In this document: positions 1 through 8,707 of the stretch, one piece after another
Layout: the number at the start of each line of letters is the position of its first letter
How positions within the stretch are numbered: the first letter of the stretch is position 1
From: Pandoraea anhela
Lineage (GTDB): Bacteria > Pseudomonadota > Gammaproteobacteria > Burkholderiales > Burkholderiaceae
Assembly (NCBI RefSeq): GCF_902459655.1
Contig: NZ_CABPSB010000013.1
Span: 1 to 64,000 of the forward strand
Direction of reading: 5' to 3'
DNA: 64,000 bases
Notes under the pieces: generated by a model
The model's database searches: none
What the model saw: the letters and a program-made list of their open reading frames with translations, nothing else
Told to the model about the DNA's origin: nothing
Position numbers and translations under genes: made by a program

Positions 1-28
1 TGATGTCTTCTTCCATCGCCTTGCTCAT
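1..28 (-). CDS. 5' end of a truncated gene, possibly a transposase OrfA
   Basis: Only nine codons lie inside the window: ATG at 28 reads MSKAMEEDI toward the left edge, with a GAGGAAAAG ribosome-binding site just upstream on the minus strand. From memory, this N-terminus resembles small IS3-type transposase OrfA proteins that begin MSKAMEEDI-R/K-W. That is a recollection and nine residues cannot prove it. If right, an insertion sequence starts within about 100 bp of the window edge, between this gene and the ompW-like gene. I could not identify a terminal inverted repeat with only one end visible. Confidence 0.4.
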
Positions 29-145
29 CGTCTTTTCCTCGATTATGACTTGAGCAGGTTTTCACTGGGTCAATACACATCTTCCTTGCGGAACTCAAAA
101 AAGGAGCGCCACGGCCCCCCAGCGCGTGGCGCCCCACACCGGATA

Positions 146-832
146 TCAGAACTTCAGGCCAACGCCGACCCCGACGATCAGCGGGTCGATGTGAAGCGTG
201 CCGAGATCGGTGCCGGCGAGCGACGTATCCGTCTTCATCCAGAGCTTCTTGATGTCGATGTTGAAGAACAGGTTCTTGGTCATCTGAATATCCACGCCGG
301 CTTGCAGTGCCGGACCGACGCTGTGGTTCTTGATCTCGATGGGCGTGCCGCCCGCATTCAGATTGCTATTCCAGAAGCGCGTGTAATTGATGCCCGCGCC
401 CACATAGGGGCGCACTTTGCCTGCGTGATTGAAGTGATACTGCAACAACAGCGTCGGCGGCAGAACGTTGACGCCGCCGAGATGTCCGAGGCTCGACGTG
501 AGCTGGTGGCGCGACATGCCGAGAATGAGTTCGACGCCGACGTTGTCGAGGATCATGTACGTGAAGTCGAGCTCCGGCACGATGGCGTTGTTCACGCTCA
601 CGCCGAGCGTGGGCAGCACGCTCCCGCTGGCATGCGAGTCCGGCAGGATGCCGATAGCGCGCACGCGCGCCAGAATGTCCCCGGCATAGATGCCTTGCGA
701 ACTGTCCTTGATGAAACCGAACGTCTTCGGGGCTTCGGGGGCGGCGCTCTGCGCGTTGGCGGGGGCGCTGAGCGAGGCGGCGCCGGTGATCAGCGCGGCT
801 GCGAGGGCCGCGGCGCCGAGTGAGTGCTTCAT
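146..832 (-). CDS. ompW: OmpW family outer membrane protein
   Basis: A 228-residue secreted beta-barrel protein of the OmpW family, which forms small eight-stranded outer membrane channels for hydrophobic compounds. The start at 832 gives a clear signal peptide (MKHSLGAAALAAALITGAA, with likely cleavage after an A-N-A motif near residue 28); the longer frame upstream adds 25 implausible residues. Family marks are the N-terminal DILARVRAIGI stretch, the repeated amphipathic strands, the TLLLQYHF and KVRPYVGAGINYT segments, and the C-terminal VGVGVGLKF, ending in Phe as barrel proteins do. Length matches the family (about 210-240). It stands alone, transcribed toward the left edge. Confidence 0.9.
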   Translation of the reverse strand: MKHSLGAAALAAALITGAASLSAPANAQSAAPEAPKTFGFIKDSSQGIYAGDILARVRAIGILPDSHASGSVLPTLGVSVNNAIVPELDFTYMILDNVGVELILGMSRHQLTSSLGHLGGVNVLPPTLLLQYHFNHAGKVRPYVGAGINYTRFWNSNLNAGGTPIEIKNHSVGPALQAGVDIQMTKNLFFNIDIKKLWMKTDTSLAGTDLGTLHIDPLIVGVGVGLKF

Positions 833-1131
833 GATGGTTTCCAAAGTCGTGAGTGAGCAGGAGCGATGGTAGAAGCACGGGGCGCTGCCGAATTTGACGC
901 GCGTCAAGCACGTGAAAACGCGAGCGGCGTGTGCGACAAACTGTCGCGAACGCCCTCGGATTCAATGTCGGCACGCAATGTCGAGTCGGAAGACGGTGCC
1001 GCGGCCGTCATCGCATGCGACGCTCGACGAATCGGCTGCGTCGGTGTTTCTCGTGCGGCGGCCGTCCCGGCAGCCAGGGGAATGCCCGACGGTTTTGGTA
1101 GGATGCGGACTTTGCCACGCTGTCCCTCATC

Positions 1132-3726
1132 GTGAAGCGCCCGATTTCGTCGCTGTATTCATCGTTGTTGCATGCCGTCGCCCAGGTGGGCCGGCAAGGT
1201 CTGCGCCTTTTGCAGCCGCTGCATCCGTATGTCACCCGCGGTTGGTACCACCTGCGTCATCCCACGCGTCGCGGCGTGCTCATCGCCATCGCTGCGTTGC
1301 CTTGTCTGCTCATCGCGTACACGCTGGTCCTGATTCCCTTTACGCCGGGCATCCGGGATATCCGACGAGCGAAGATCGACCAGCCCGCACAAGTGTTGTC
1401 CGCCGACGGCAAGCTGCTCGCAGAATTCCGGCCCTCGAATCGCGAATGGGTGTCGCTTAACGACGTGTCGCCCAACGTGGTCAAGGCGCTGGTGTCGACC
1501 GAAGATCACCGCTTCTACGAGCACCACGGTATCGATCTGAAACGCACGGCCGGCGCAGCGCTTCGTACCTTCTCGGGGGATCGCCAGGGCGGCTCGACCA
1601 TCACGCAGCAACTCGCACGCAATCTGTATCCGGACGATATCGGCCGCGCGCCCACGCTCACCCGCAAGATCAAAGAGGCCATCACCGCGCTCAAAATCGA
1701 AGCGCTGTACACCAAGCCCGAGATTCTCGAGACGTACCTGAACACCGTGCCATTCCTGTACAACGCGTACGGCATCGAAATGGCGGCGCGTACGTATTTC
1801 GATAAATCGGCCGATCAGTTGGATGTCGTCGAGGCGGCCACACTTGTGGGCATGCTCAAGGGCAACAGCTATTACAACCCGGTGATCAATCCCGAGCGGG
1901 CGCTGCAACGCCGTAACACCGTGCTCGCACAAATGGTCAAATTCGGCGATCTCGATGCGTCGAAACTCGCCACGTTGCAAAAGCGTCCGTTGCGCATCGA
2001 CTTCGAAAGGCAGACCGAGGAGCCCGGCCCGGCGCCGCATTTCGCGCAGCAACTGCGCAAGTGGTTGATCGGCTGGGCGGATCGCAACGGCTACAACATT
2101 TACTCGGACGGCCTGGTGGTGCACACCACTATCGATTCACGTTTGCAGACCATGGCGACGCAGGCCCTCACGCGTCAGGCGAACCAGTTGCAGGCGATTG
2201 CCGACGCGAACTGGTCGGCGCGCGGCGGTTGGCGCGACAGTGCTGCGCTGGTGCAAGCGTTTGTGCGGGAATCGACGGAGTATCGCAATGCCATCGCGGG
2301 CGGCGAGGCACCGGAGGCGGCGATGAAGCGTCTGCTCGCGGACAAGACGTTCATGCAGACCTTGCGTGCGACGAAGACCCGTTTGCAGGCCGGTTTCCTC
2401 GCTGTCGACCCGCGCACGGGCGGCATTCGCGCGTGGGTCGGCAGCCGCGACTTTACGACCGACCCGTTCGATCACGTTCAGCAGGCGCGCCGCCAGCCGG
2501 GGTCCACCTTCAAGCCGTTCGTCTACGGGGCGGCCTTTATCAAGGGGCGCTCACCTGACGACACCATCGTCGACCAAGCCGTCGAAATCCCGCTTGCCGG
2601 CGGAGAAATCTGGCGGCCCAGCGACGACACCGCTCCGACCAACAAGCCTATGAAGTTGAGCGACGCGCTCGCGCAGTCGCGCAACACCGTCACCGCACAG
2701 TTGATGCAGGATGTCGGGCCGTCTCGCGTGGTTGGGCTCGCGCGAGCGATGGGCGTGAGAGACAGCAAACTCGATCCGGTGCCCTCCCTGGCGCTCGGCA
2801 CCAGCCCCGTTTCGCTCAAGGAGATGGTGGCCGCCTACGGCACGATCGCGGATGGCGGAGAGTATCGGGAACCGACGATGGTGACGGAGATTACGAATGG
2901 CGAGGGCGAGGTGCTGGCGACGTTCTCGCCGGCGCGTCCGGAGCGGGCGCTCTCGAGAAACGACGACTACACGTTGCTCGATACGATGCGCGGCGTCGTC
3001 AATCGCGGTACGGGGAACGCCATTCGCACGCGCTTCGGCATTCGTGCCGACGTCGCCGGCAAGACCGGGACGACGCAGAACAACACCGACGGATGGTTCA
3101 TCCTCATGCAGCCGCAGTTGGTCGGGGGGGCGTGGGTCGGATTCAACGACAGCCGAATCACGCTGCGCAGCGACTACTGGGGCCAAGGCGCGCATAGCGC
3201 ATTACCGATCGTCGGCGATGTGTTCTCGCGCGCGTTGCGTGCCAGGATCATCGACGCGAATGCGAAGTTTGAGGCGCCGGACAACCGCCATTGGTATAGC
3301 GAGCTTTGGACGAAAGCTTCCGACTGGGTGAGCGGTCTGTTCGCGAAGCCGCAGGAGCCGAAACCCAAAGCGCCCGTGAAGCGTCCGGTCGCACCTGCGC
3401 CGACGTCGTCCGACGCTACGGTGCCGTTACCGGACGCCGCCAGCGACGGCGGGCCGCTGCCGGTGCCGGTCGCTTCGGCCGTACTGGCGCAGCCGGAGTA
3501 CCAGCCACCCGCCAGCGCGCCGCATGGCGCCACGATTCCCGGTGTACCGGGGGAATGGAACGGGCCGGGGGGGAGTTCGACATCGCCGTCGGCGCTCCCT
3601 TCGACGCCGTCCTCCGCGTCGTCCTCCGCGTCGTCCTCCGCGCCGGTGCCGGCCGGCAGCGCGCCGGTCTCGCCTTCCGGTATGCCCCCGCCGGGCGCGT
3701 CCTCCACCACGCCCGGCGCAAATTAG
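1132..3726 (+). CDS. class A penicillin-binding protein (PBP1a type), bifunctional
   Basis: An 864-residue inner-membrane peptidoglycan synthase that polymerises glycan chains and cross-links stem peptides. A single membrane anchor lies at about residues 49-69. The glycosyltransferase (GT51) domain follows, with EDHRFYEHHG (catalytic Glu124) and GGSTITQQLARNLY. The transpeptidase domain has the SxxK box S458-T-F-K461, an SRN motif in ALAQSRNTV and the KTG box at K644. The last 130 residues are low-complexity Pro/Ser/Ala, unusual in amount, and probably an unstructured periplasmic tail. Translation appears to start at a GTG; no better in-frame ATG lies nearby. The gene is monocistronic, with an AT-rich stretch after it. 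Confidence 0.9.
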   Translation: MKRPISSLYSSLLHAVAQVGRQGLRLLQPLHPYVTRGWYHLRHPTRRGVLIAIAALPCLLIAYTLVLIPFTPGIRDIRRAKIDQPAQVLSADGKLLAEFRPSNREWVSLNDVSPNVVKALVSTEDHRFYEHHGIDLKRTAGAALRTFSGDRQGGSTITQQLARNLYPDDIGRAPTLTRKIKEAITALKIEALYTKPEILETYLNTVPFLYNAYGIEMAARTYFDKSADQLDVVEAATLVGMLKGNSYYNPVINPERALQRRNTVLAQMVKFGDLDASKLATLQKRPLRIDFERQTEEPGPAPHFAQQLRKWLIGWADRNGYNIYSDGLVVHTTIDSRLQTMATQALTRQANQLQAIADANWSARGGWRDSAALVQAFVRESTEYRNAIAGGEAPEAAMKRLLADKTFMQTLRATKTRLQAGFLAVDPRTGGIRAWVGSRDFTTDPFDHVQQARRQPGSTFKPFVYGAAFIKGRSPDDTIVDQAVEIPLAGGEIWRPSDDTAPTNKPMKLSDALAQSRNTVTAQLMQDVGPSRVVGLARAMGVRDSKLDPVPSLALGTSPVSLKEMVAAYGTIADGGEYREPTMVTEITNGEGEVLATFSPARPERALSRNDDYTLLDTMRGVVNRGTGNAIRTRFGIRADVAGKTGTTQNNTDGWFILMQPQLVGGAWVGFNDSRITLRSDYWGQGAHSALPIVGDVFSRALRARIIDANAKFEAPDNRHWYSELWTKASDWVSGLFAKPQEPKPKAPVKRPVAPAPTSSDATVPLPDAASDGGPLPVPVASAVLAQPEYQPPASAPHGATIPGVPGEWNGPGGSSTSPSALPSTPSSASSSASSSAPVPAGSAPVSPSGMPPPGASSTTPGAN

Positions 3727-3772
3727 CCATAACAGTTATGCGATATTCTCATGACTGATGCGTGATGACTTG

Positions 3773-3796
3773 CGCTATATTTCAAAAAATATAGCG
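3773..3796. promoter_or_regulatory. perfect 10-bp inverted repeat upstream of a LysR gene
   Basis: CGCTATATTT (3773-3782) and AAATATAGCG (3787-3796) are exact inverted copies with a 4-nt spacer. The site lies 70 bp upstream of the LysR start, in an AT-rich island between the PBP gene and the regulator. The AT-rich symmetry and position suit an autoregulatory LysR operator. A weak terminator for the PBP gene is the alternative, but no T-run follows. Confidence 0.4.
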
Positions 3797-3866
3797 ATGG
3801 CGGTACGGGGCTGCCGCAGTCTCGGCCTCTTCGATGTCGCCGGGGCACAAGGGGGAGACACCAGCC

Positions 3867-4778
3867 ATGTTCATTCGGCAGTTGAGCTATCTCGTGGCGC
3901 TTTCTCAGGCGCAGCATTTTCGGCGTGCCGCCGAGTTATGCAATGTGTCGCAGCCTACGCTGTCGGGCGCGATCCGAAGCATCGAGGAAGAGTTCGGCTT
4001 ACCGATCGTGCGGCGAGGCCGTCGTTTCGAAGGCTTTACCCCTGAGGGGGAGCGAGTGCTCGCGTGGGCGCGTCAGGTGCTGGCCGATTGCGAGGGACTG
4101 CGTCAGGAGGCAAGCGCCATTCGTCGCGAAGTCAACGGATGTCTGCGTATCGGCGCGATCCCCACCGCCTTGCCACTGGTGCCGCTGCTCACCGATGCGT
4201 GCCTGCGTGAATTCCCCGGCATGCGCCACGAGGTCTACACATTGTCTGCGACGCAGGCGCTGCGGCAACTCTCGGAACTCGATCTGGATGTCGGGCTCAG
4301 CTATCTCGACGATCCGCGTCTGCGTGAATTCGAGACGCTCCCTCTTTTTCGCGAGCGCTATGTGCTGATTGCCCGTGACGAGTCTGCGCTGGCCGGGCGC
4401 TCGTCACTGTCGTGGCATGAGGCGGCAAAGCTGCCGTTATGTCTGCTCACGGACAATATGCAGTGCCGTCAAGGGATCGACGCAGCGCTCGCGAGTGCGG
4501 GCACGGCGGCGTTGCCGCGAGTCGAGACGGATTCGCTCATGGCGTTGTACGCGCATGTGCGATGTGCCGGGCTTTTCAGCATCGTGCCCCACAGCGTGCT
4601 GTGTCTGGCCGAGATGCGCGACGAATTGCACGCGGTGCCGCTGCAACCGGCGTTGCATCGCGAGATCGGCCTGATCCTGCGCGAACGGCAGCCGCGTCCG
4701 CCCTTGCTCGAAGCGGCGGTCGCCGCCTTCCGGGCGGTGGACCTGCAAACGCGGCTGGACGCCCTCCTGCCGCTCTGA
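3867..4778 (+). CDS. LysR family transcriptional regulator beside formate dehydrogenase
   Basis: A 303-residue LysR-type regulator. The ATG at 3867, after a GGGGGAGA ribosome-binding site, gives MFIRQLSYLVALSQAQHF, the usual beginning of the N-terminal winged helix-turn-helix (residues 1-60, with NVSQPTLSGAIRSIEEEFG as recognition region). An OxyR/CbbR-like effector-binding domain follows, with an LGLSYLDD-like hinge region. It lies 290 bp upstream of and parallel to the formate dehydrogenase gene. This pairing suggests it controls formate or C1 oxidation; that role is inferred from position only. Confidence 0.85.
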   Translation: MFIRQLSYLVALSQAQHFRRAAELCNVSQPTLSGAIRSIEEEFGLPIVRRGRRFEGFTPEGERVLAWARQVLADCEGLRQEASAIRREVNGCLRIGAIPTALPLVPLLTDACLREFPGMRHEVYTLSATQALRQLSELDLDVGLSYLDDPRLREFETLPLFRERYVLIARDESALAGRSSLSWHEAAKLPLCLLTDNMQCRQGIDAALASAGTAALPRVETDSLMALYAHVRCAGLFSIVPHSVLCLAEMRDELHAVPLQPALHREIGLILRERQPRPPLLEAAVAAFRAVDLQTRLDALLPL

Positions 4779-5068
4779 CACATCCACCACACCCGCCACC
4801 AACAACGCGCCCTGCGTGTTCATCGTGCGGGTGAACCGCCGGCCTCACCATGCGCCGGGGCAGTTCGCTCGTGCCGACCACGAGTGCGTCACCGATATTT
4901 CGACACCACCGGATCACGGTGCCGCATTGATAGGGCGCACCGATCAACCGATCAGCCGGAACGATTTTCCACGCGAGCCCCCTACACGGATCATTGGCCT
5001 CAATGCAGCGGCGCTGGCATGCGCCGCCAGCAGACATCTTGCAGATAACCCTTCAGGAGCGAGACACC

Positions 5069-6274
5069 ATGGCCAAGATTGTTTGTGTGCTGTACGACGA
5101 CCCCATTGCCGGATACCCGGAGCGCTACGCCCGTGACGATCTGCCGAAGATCGAGTGCTACCCCGACGGTCAGACGCTACCCACGCCGCGCGCCATCGAT
5201 TTTCAGCCGGGCGCACTGCTCGGGAGCGTGTCGGGCGAACTCGGCTTGCGCAAGTATCTCGAATCGAACGGCCATCAACTTGTCGTGACGTCGAGCAAGG
5301 ATGGCGACGACAGCGTGCTGGATCGCGAACTGGCCGACGCCGAAATCGTGATCTCGCAGCCGTTCTGGCCCGCTTACATGACGGCTGAGCGTATCAAGCG
5401 TGCGAAGAAGCTCAGGATGATCGTGACCGCCGGCATCGGTTCGGATCACACCGATCTGCAAGCTGCGATGGCACACGGCATCACCGTTGCGGAGGTCACG
5501 TATTGCAACAGCAACAGCGTTGCCGAACACGTGATGATGACGACGCTCGCGCTCGTACGTAACTATCTGCCGTCCTACCAATGGGTGCTCAAGGGCGGTT
5601 GGAACATCGCAGACTGCGTGGAGCGCTCGTACGATCTGGAAGGGATGCATATCGGTACGGTGGCCGCAGGGCGTATCGGCCTGCGTGTGCTGCGACTGAT
5701 GAAGCCGTTCGGCACACATCTGCACTACCTCGATCGTCACCGCCTGCCGGAATCGGTTGAGAAGGAACTGAACCTCACGCACCACACGAGTCTGGAAAGC
5801 CTCGCCAAAGTGTGCGACGTGGTCACACTGAACTGTCCCTTGCACCCGGAGACGGAGCACATGATCAACGCCGACAGCCTGAAGCATTTCAAGCGCGGCG
5901 CGTATCTGATCAACACGGCGCGCGGAAAACTGTGCGATCGTGACGCCGTCGCCGCCGCACTCGAAAGTGGTCGACTCGCGGGCTACGGCGGCGACGTCTG
6001 GTTCCCGCAACCGGCGCCGGCCGATCATCCGTGGCGTCATATGCCGCATCACGGCATGACCCCGCACATCTCCGGCACAAGCCTCTCGGCGCAAACGCGT
6101 TACGCGGCGGGGACGCGCGAAATTCTGGAGTGCTATTTCGAAAATCGCCCGATCCGAAACGAGTATCTGATCGTGCAGGACGGCAAGCTCGCCGGCGTGG
6201 GCGCGCACTCGTACAGTGCCGGCAATGCCACAGGCGGCTCGGAAGAAGCGGCGCGCTTCAGGAAGTCGGCCTGA
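5069..6274 (+). CDS. fdh: NAD-dependent formate dehydrogenase
   Basis: A 401-residue cofactor-only (metal-free) formate dehydrogenase that oxidises formate to CO2 with reduction of NAD+, in the cytoplasm. The length equals that of the well-studied Pseudomonas sp. 101 enzyme. The D-2-hydroxyacid dehydrogenase fold is evident: the Rossmann motif GTVAAGRIGL (196-205), Asp222 in YLDRHRLP (favouring NAD over NADP), and catalytic Asn147, Arg285 (NTARGKLCDRD) and His333 (MTPHISGTSLS), each one position off the Pseudomonas numbering. The start at 5069 follows CAGGAGCGAGACACC, a strong ribosome-binding site. It is probably a single-gene unit governed by the LysR regulator upstream. Confidence 0.95.
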   Translation: MAKIVCVLYDDPIAGYPERYARDDLPKIECYPDGQTLPTPRAIDFQPGALLGSVSGELGLRKYLESNGHQLVVTSSKDGDDSVLDRELADAEIVISQPFWPAYMTAERIKRAKKLRMIVTAGIGSDHTDLQAAMAHGITVAEVTYCNSNSVAEHVMMTTLALVRNYLPSYQWVLKGGWNIADCVERSYDLEGMHIGTVAAGRIGLRVLRLMKPFGTHLHYLDRHRLPESVEKELNLTHHTSLESLAKVCDVVTLNCPLHPETEHMINADSLKHFKRGAYLINTARGKLCDRDAVAAALESGRLAGYGGDVWFPQPAPADHPWRHMPHHGMTPHISGTSLSAQTRYAAGTREILECYFENRPIRNEYLIVQDGKLAGVGAHSYSAGNATGGSEEAARFRKSA

Positions 6275-6468
6275 CGTCCCTGTAGTTCCTGTGAAGTGCG
6301 CCGAACGGTCAGGTTCGCCCGGCAGCGTCTCCCAACCGGAGTGGTCTCACGTCGCAACGCCGCGACGCCGCATTTGTCGTGCGCGTCTTGCGATTCCTGT
6401 CGTACCCGTCGGGTCGTCGTTCCGACTCCCGGCGGGGTAGTACCTCCTCGTGCAACATCGCGACCTCA

Positions 6469-6505
6469 GGCCGGTGCCTCTCGCCGATGCACCGGCCATT
6501 TTTCC
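6469..6505 (+). terminator. intrinsic terminator downstream of formate dehydrogenase
   Basis: GGCCGGTGC (6469-6477) and GCACCGGCC (6489-6497) form a perfect 9-bp GC-rich stem with an 11-nt loop, followed by ATTTTTCC. It lies about 195 bp after fdh and just before the end of the convergent glutathione transferase gene. Confidence 0.75.
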
Positions 6506-6558
6506 AGACCTTCGGACTTTGCGATGTCGAAATGCGGCAATGCCGCAATGCTTGCCGC

Positions 6559-7278
6559 TCAGGCAGGGCGCTTCGGAATATCCAGACCGCGGATCACCGC
6601 AGGACGTGCGACGAACGCGCTCAACGCACGCTGCACGTGCTTGAACTGATCGAAGCCGATCAGGTCGCCCGCCTCATAGAAGCCCACGAGATTGCGAATC
6701 CACGGGAACGTGGCGATGTCCGCAATCGTGTACTCGTCGCCCATGATCCAGCGATGGTCGGCCAGCCGCGCATCGAGCACGCCGAGCAGACGCTTCGACT
6801 CGGCAACGTAACGGTCGCGCGGACGCTTGTCTTCGTATTCCTTGCCGGCGAATTTGTGGAAGAACCCGAGTTGGCCGAACATCGGGCCGACGCCGCCCAT
6901 CTGGAACATCACCCATTGCAGCGTTTCGTAACGGGCTGCCGGATCGACGGGCAGCAACTTGCCGGTCTTCTCCGCGAGGTACCAGAGGATCGCCCCCGAC
7001 TCGAACAGCGGCAACGGCTTACCGCCGGGACCGTTCGGGTCGAGAATCGCGGGAATCTTGTTGTTGGGGTTGAGCGACAGGAATTCCGGCGAAAGCTGAT
7101 CGTCGGTCTGGAAGCTCACGAGGTGCACTTCATACGGCAGCCCGATTTCCTCGAGCATGATCGACACCTTCACACCGTTGGGCGTGGGCAGCGAATACAG
7201 TTGCAGTATTTCCGGATGCACAGCGGGCCACTTGCGCGTGATCGGAAACTGGGACAAATCGGTGGACGGATGGGACAT
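6559..7278 (-). CDS. glutathione S-transferase, YghU/Nu-class-like
   Basis: A 239-residue cytosolic glutathione transferase. The thioredoxin-like N-terminal domain has LYSLPTPNGVKVSIMLEE (active-site Thr-Pro-Asn region) and the glutathione-binding FESGAILWYLAEKTG segment. The all-helical C-terminal domain has YTIADIATFPWIRNL. The TPNG active site and the opening residues match the YghU/YfcG group, which reduces organic peroxides and disulfides rather than conjugating with a Cys or Ser. It is convergent with fdh and shows no obvious operon partner. Substrate unknown. Confidence 0.88.
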   Translation of the reverse strand: MSHPSTDLSQFPITRKWPAVHPEILQLYSLPTPNGVKVSIMLEEIGLPYEVHLVSFQTDDQLSPEFLSLNPNNKIPAILDPNGPGGKPLPLFESGAILWYLAEKTGKLLPVDPAARYETLQWVMFQMGGVGPMFGQLGFFHKFAGKEYEDKRPRDRYVAESKRLLGVLDARLADHRWIMGDEYTIADIATFPWIRNLVGFYEAGDLIGFDQFKHVQRALSAFVARPAVIRGLDIPKRPA

Positions 7279-7751
7279 GGGAGTCGGCGCATTCGAGATA
7301 AGCGGCCATCAACGCCGCGGGACGCCCAATATAACGCCAAGCGCGCAGACCTGCTGACGAGCCGATCGGGCCGACGCGTGCCGGATGTGGTGAACGTGCG
7401 TCGAACATCAGGCTGCCTTGCATGGCGGATGCGGGATGGTTTCGTGAATGTCACTCATTTGCGCGTCAAAAATTCTCACCTTGCAACGGGGCTCATCGAC
7501 GCCTTAAATTGAAAGCCTTCGCTGACGTTGACCAACATGCCGACGTGCGAAGTCCCGTCACACTGGCCGGCCGTTGATTTCGCTGCTGCGCTCAGATCGT
7601 GCGAGTCGTTTGAGCAGTTATTTCAATTACGCTGCGCCTTCAGTCGTGTCGTGACGTGGCATCCCCCGCCGTTTGCCGTTACAGGCGCCACGTCGCGACG
7701 CCCCTCGCTATCGTTCTTAGGTTCTATCGCGCTTTGCGCAAGGATGACACC
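7279..7751. other. 473-bp intergenic region between divergent genes
   Basis: It lies between the start of the glutathione transferase (minus strand) and the start of the hydrolase (plus strand). The part at about 7445-7520 is richer in A/T (GTCAAAAATTCTCACC, CTTAAATTGAAAGCC) and is the likeliest promoter area for the hydrolase. I see no convincing gene, clean inverted repeat or RNA element here. Confidence 0.4.
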
Positions 7752-8579
7752 ATGAGCACGTTCAAGACGAAGGATGGCACCTCGATTTTCTACAAAGACT
7801 GGGGCAAGGGTCGCCCGGTCGTGTTCTCCCACGGTTGGCCGCTCTGCGCCGACGCCTGGGACGCACAAATGCTGTTTCTGGTACAGCACGGCTTTCGCGT
7901 CATCGCTCATGACCGTCGCGGTCATGGCCGCTCGGATCAGCCGGGCATCGGAAACGATATGGACACCTACGCAGACGACCTCGCGGCCCTCGTCGAGCAT
8001 CTCGATCTGAAGGACGCCACATTCGTTGGCCATTCGACCGGTGGCGGAGAAGTTGCCCACTATCTCGGACGCCACGGCACGCGGCGCGCCGCACAGGCGG
8101 TGCTCATCGGCGCCGTACCGCCGGTCATGGCCAAGTCGGAGAAGAACCCGGGCGGTCTGCCCATTAGCGTTTTCGACGAGATTCGCGCGAACGTCGCGGC
8201 CAATCGTTCGCAGTTCTATCAGGAACTGGCTTTGCCGTTTTACGGCTACAACCGTCCGAACGCCAAGAAGTCGCAGGGCGTGATCGATTCGTTCTGGTTG
8301 CAGGGGATTTGGGGCTCGCACCTCGGCCACTATTTGTGCGTGAAGGAGTTTTCCGAGGTCGATTACACCGAGGATCTGAAGAAGATCGACGTGCCGATGC
8401 TCGTACTCCATGGGGACGACGATCAGATCGTGCCGATCGACGCCGCCGGCAAGCTCACCGCGCAGATCGTCAAGAATGCGACGCTCAAGGTGTATCCGGG
8501 CGGCTCGCATGGCATGTGCACCGTCGAAGCGGACAAGGTGAACGCCGACCTGCTGGCGTTCCTGCGCAAGGCGTCATGA
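7752..8579 (+). CDS. alpha/beta hydrolase, non-heme chloroperoxidase/arylesterase type
   Basis: A 275-residue cytosolic alpha/beta hydrolase of the cofactor-free haloperoxidase/esterase family. The opening ([20 protein letters not shown], then [10 protein letters not shown] with the oxyanion HGWP) is typical. The catalytic triad is visible as Ser95 in GHSTGGG, Asp in [10 protein letters not shown] and His in GGSHGM. Members hydrolyse esters and can form peracids that halogenate in vitro; the natural substrate is unknown. The ATG at 7752 follows AAGGATGACACC. A rho-independent terminator lies 43 bp after the stop. Confidence 0.9.
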   Translation: MSTFKTKDGTSIFYKDWGKGRPVVFSHGWPLCADAWDAQMLFLVQHGFRVIAHDRRGHGRSDQPGIGNDMDTYADDLAALVEHLDLKDATFVGHSTGGGEVAHYLGRHGTRRAAQAVLIGAVPPVMAKSEKNPGGLPISVFDEIRANVAANRSQFYQELALPFYGYNRPNAKKSQGVIDSFWLQGIWGSHLGHYLCVKEFSEVDYTEDLKKIDVPMLVLHGDDDQIVPIDAAGKLTAQIVKNATLKVYPGGSHGMCTVEADKVNADLLAFLRKAS

Positions 8580-8621
8580 TTCGCCTGAATTCGCGTGAAC
8601 GCATGACGTACGACGCATGAA

Positions 8622-8647
8622 AAAGGGACGGCGCTTGCCGTCCCTTT
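8622..8647. terminator. bidirectional intrinsic terminator
   Basis: AAAGGGACGGC (8622-8632) and GCCGTCCCTTT (8637-8647) form a perfect 11-bp stem with a GCTT loop. T-rich tracts lie on either strand, so it can serve both the hydrolase and the convergent aromatic aminotransferase. Confidence 0.85.
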
Positions 8648-8707
8648 CTCTTCCGGGGTCTCGGTCATTAGCCCTGGGGCACTCAGCCCTCGGGCATTCG
8701 CCGATCT

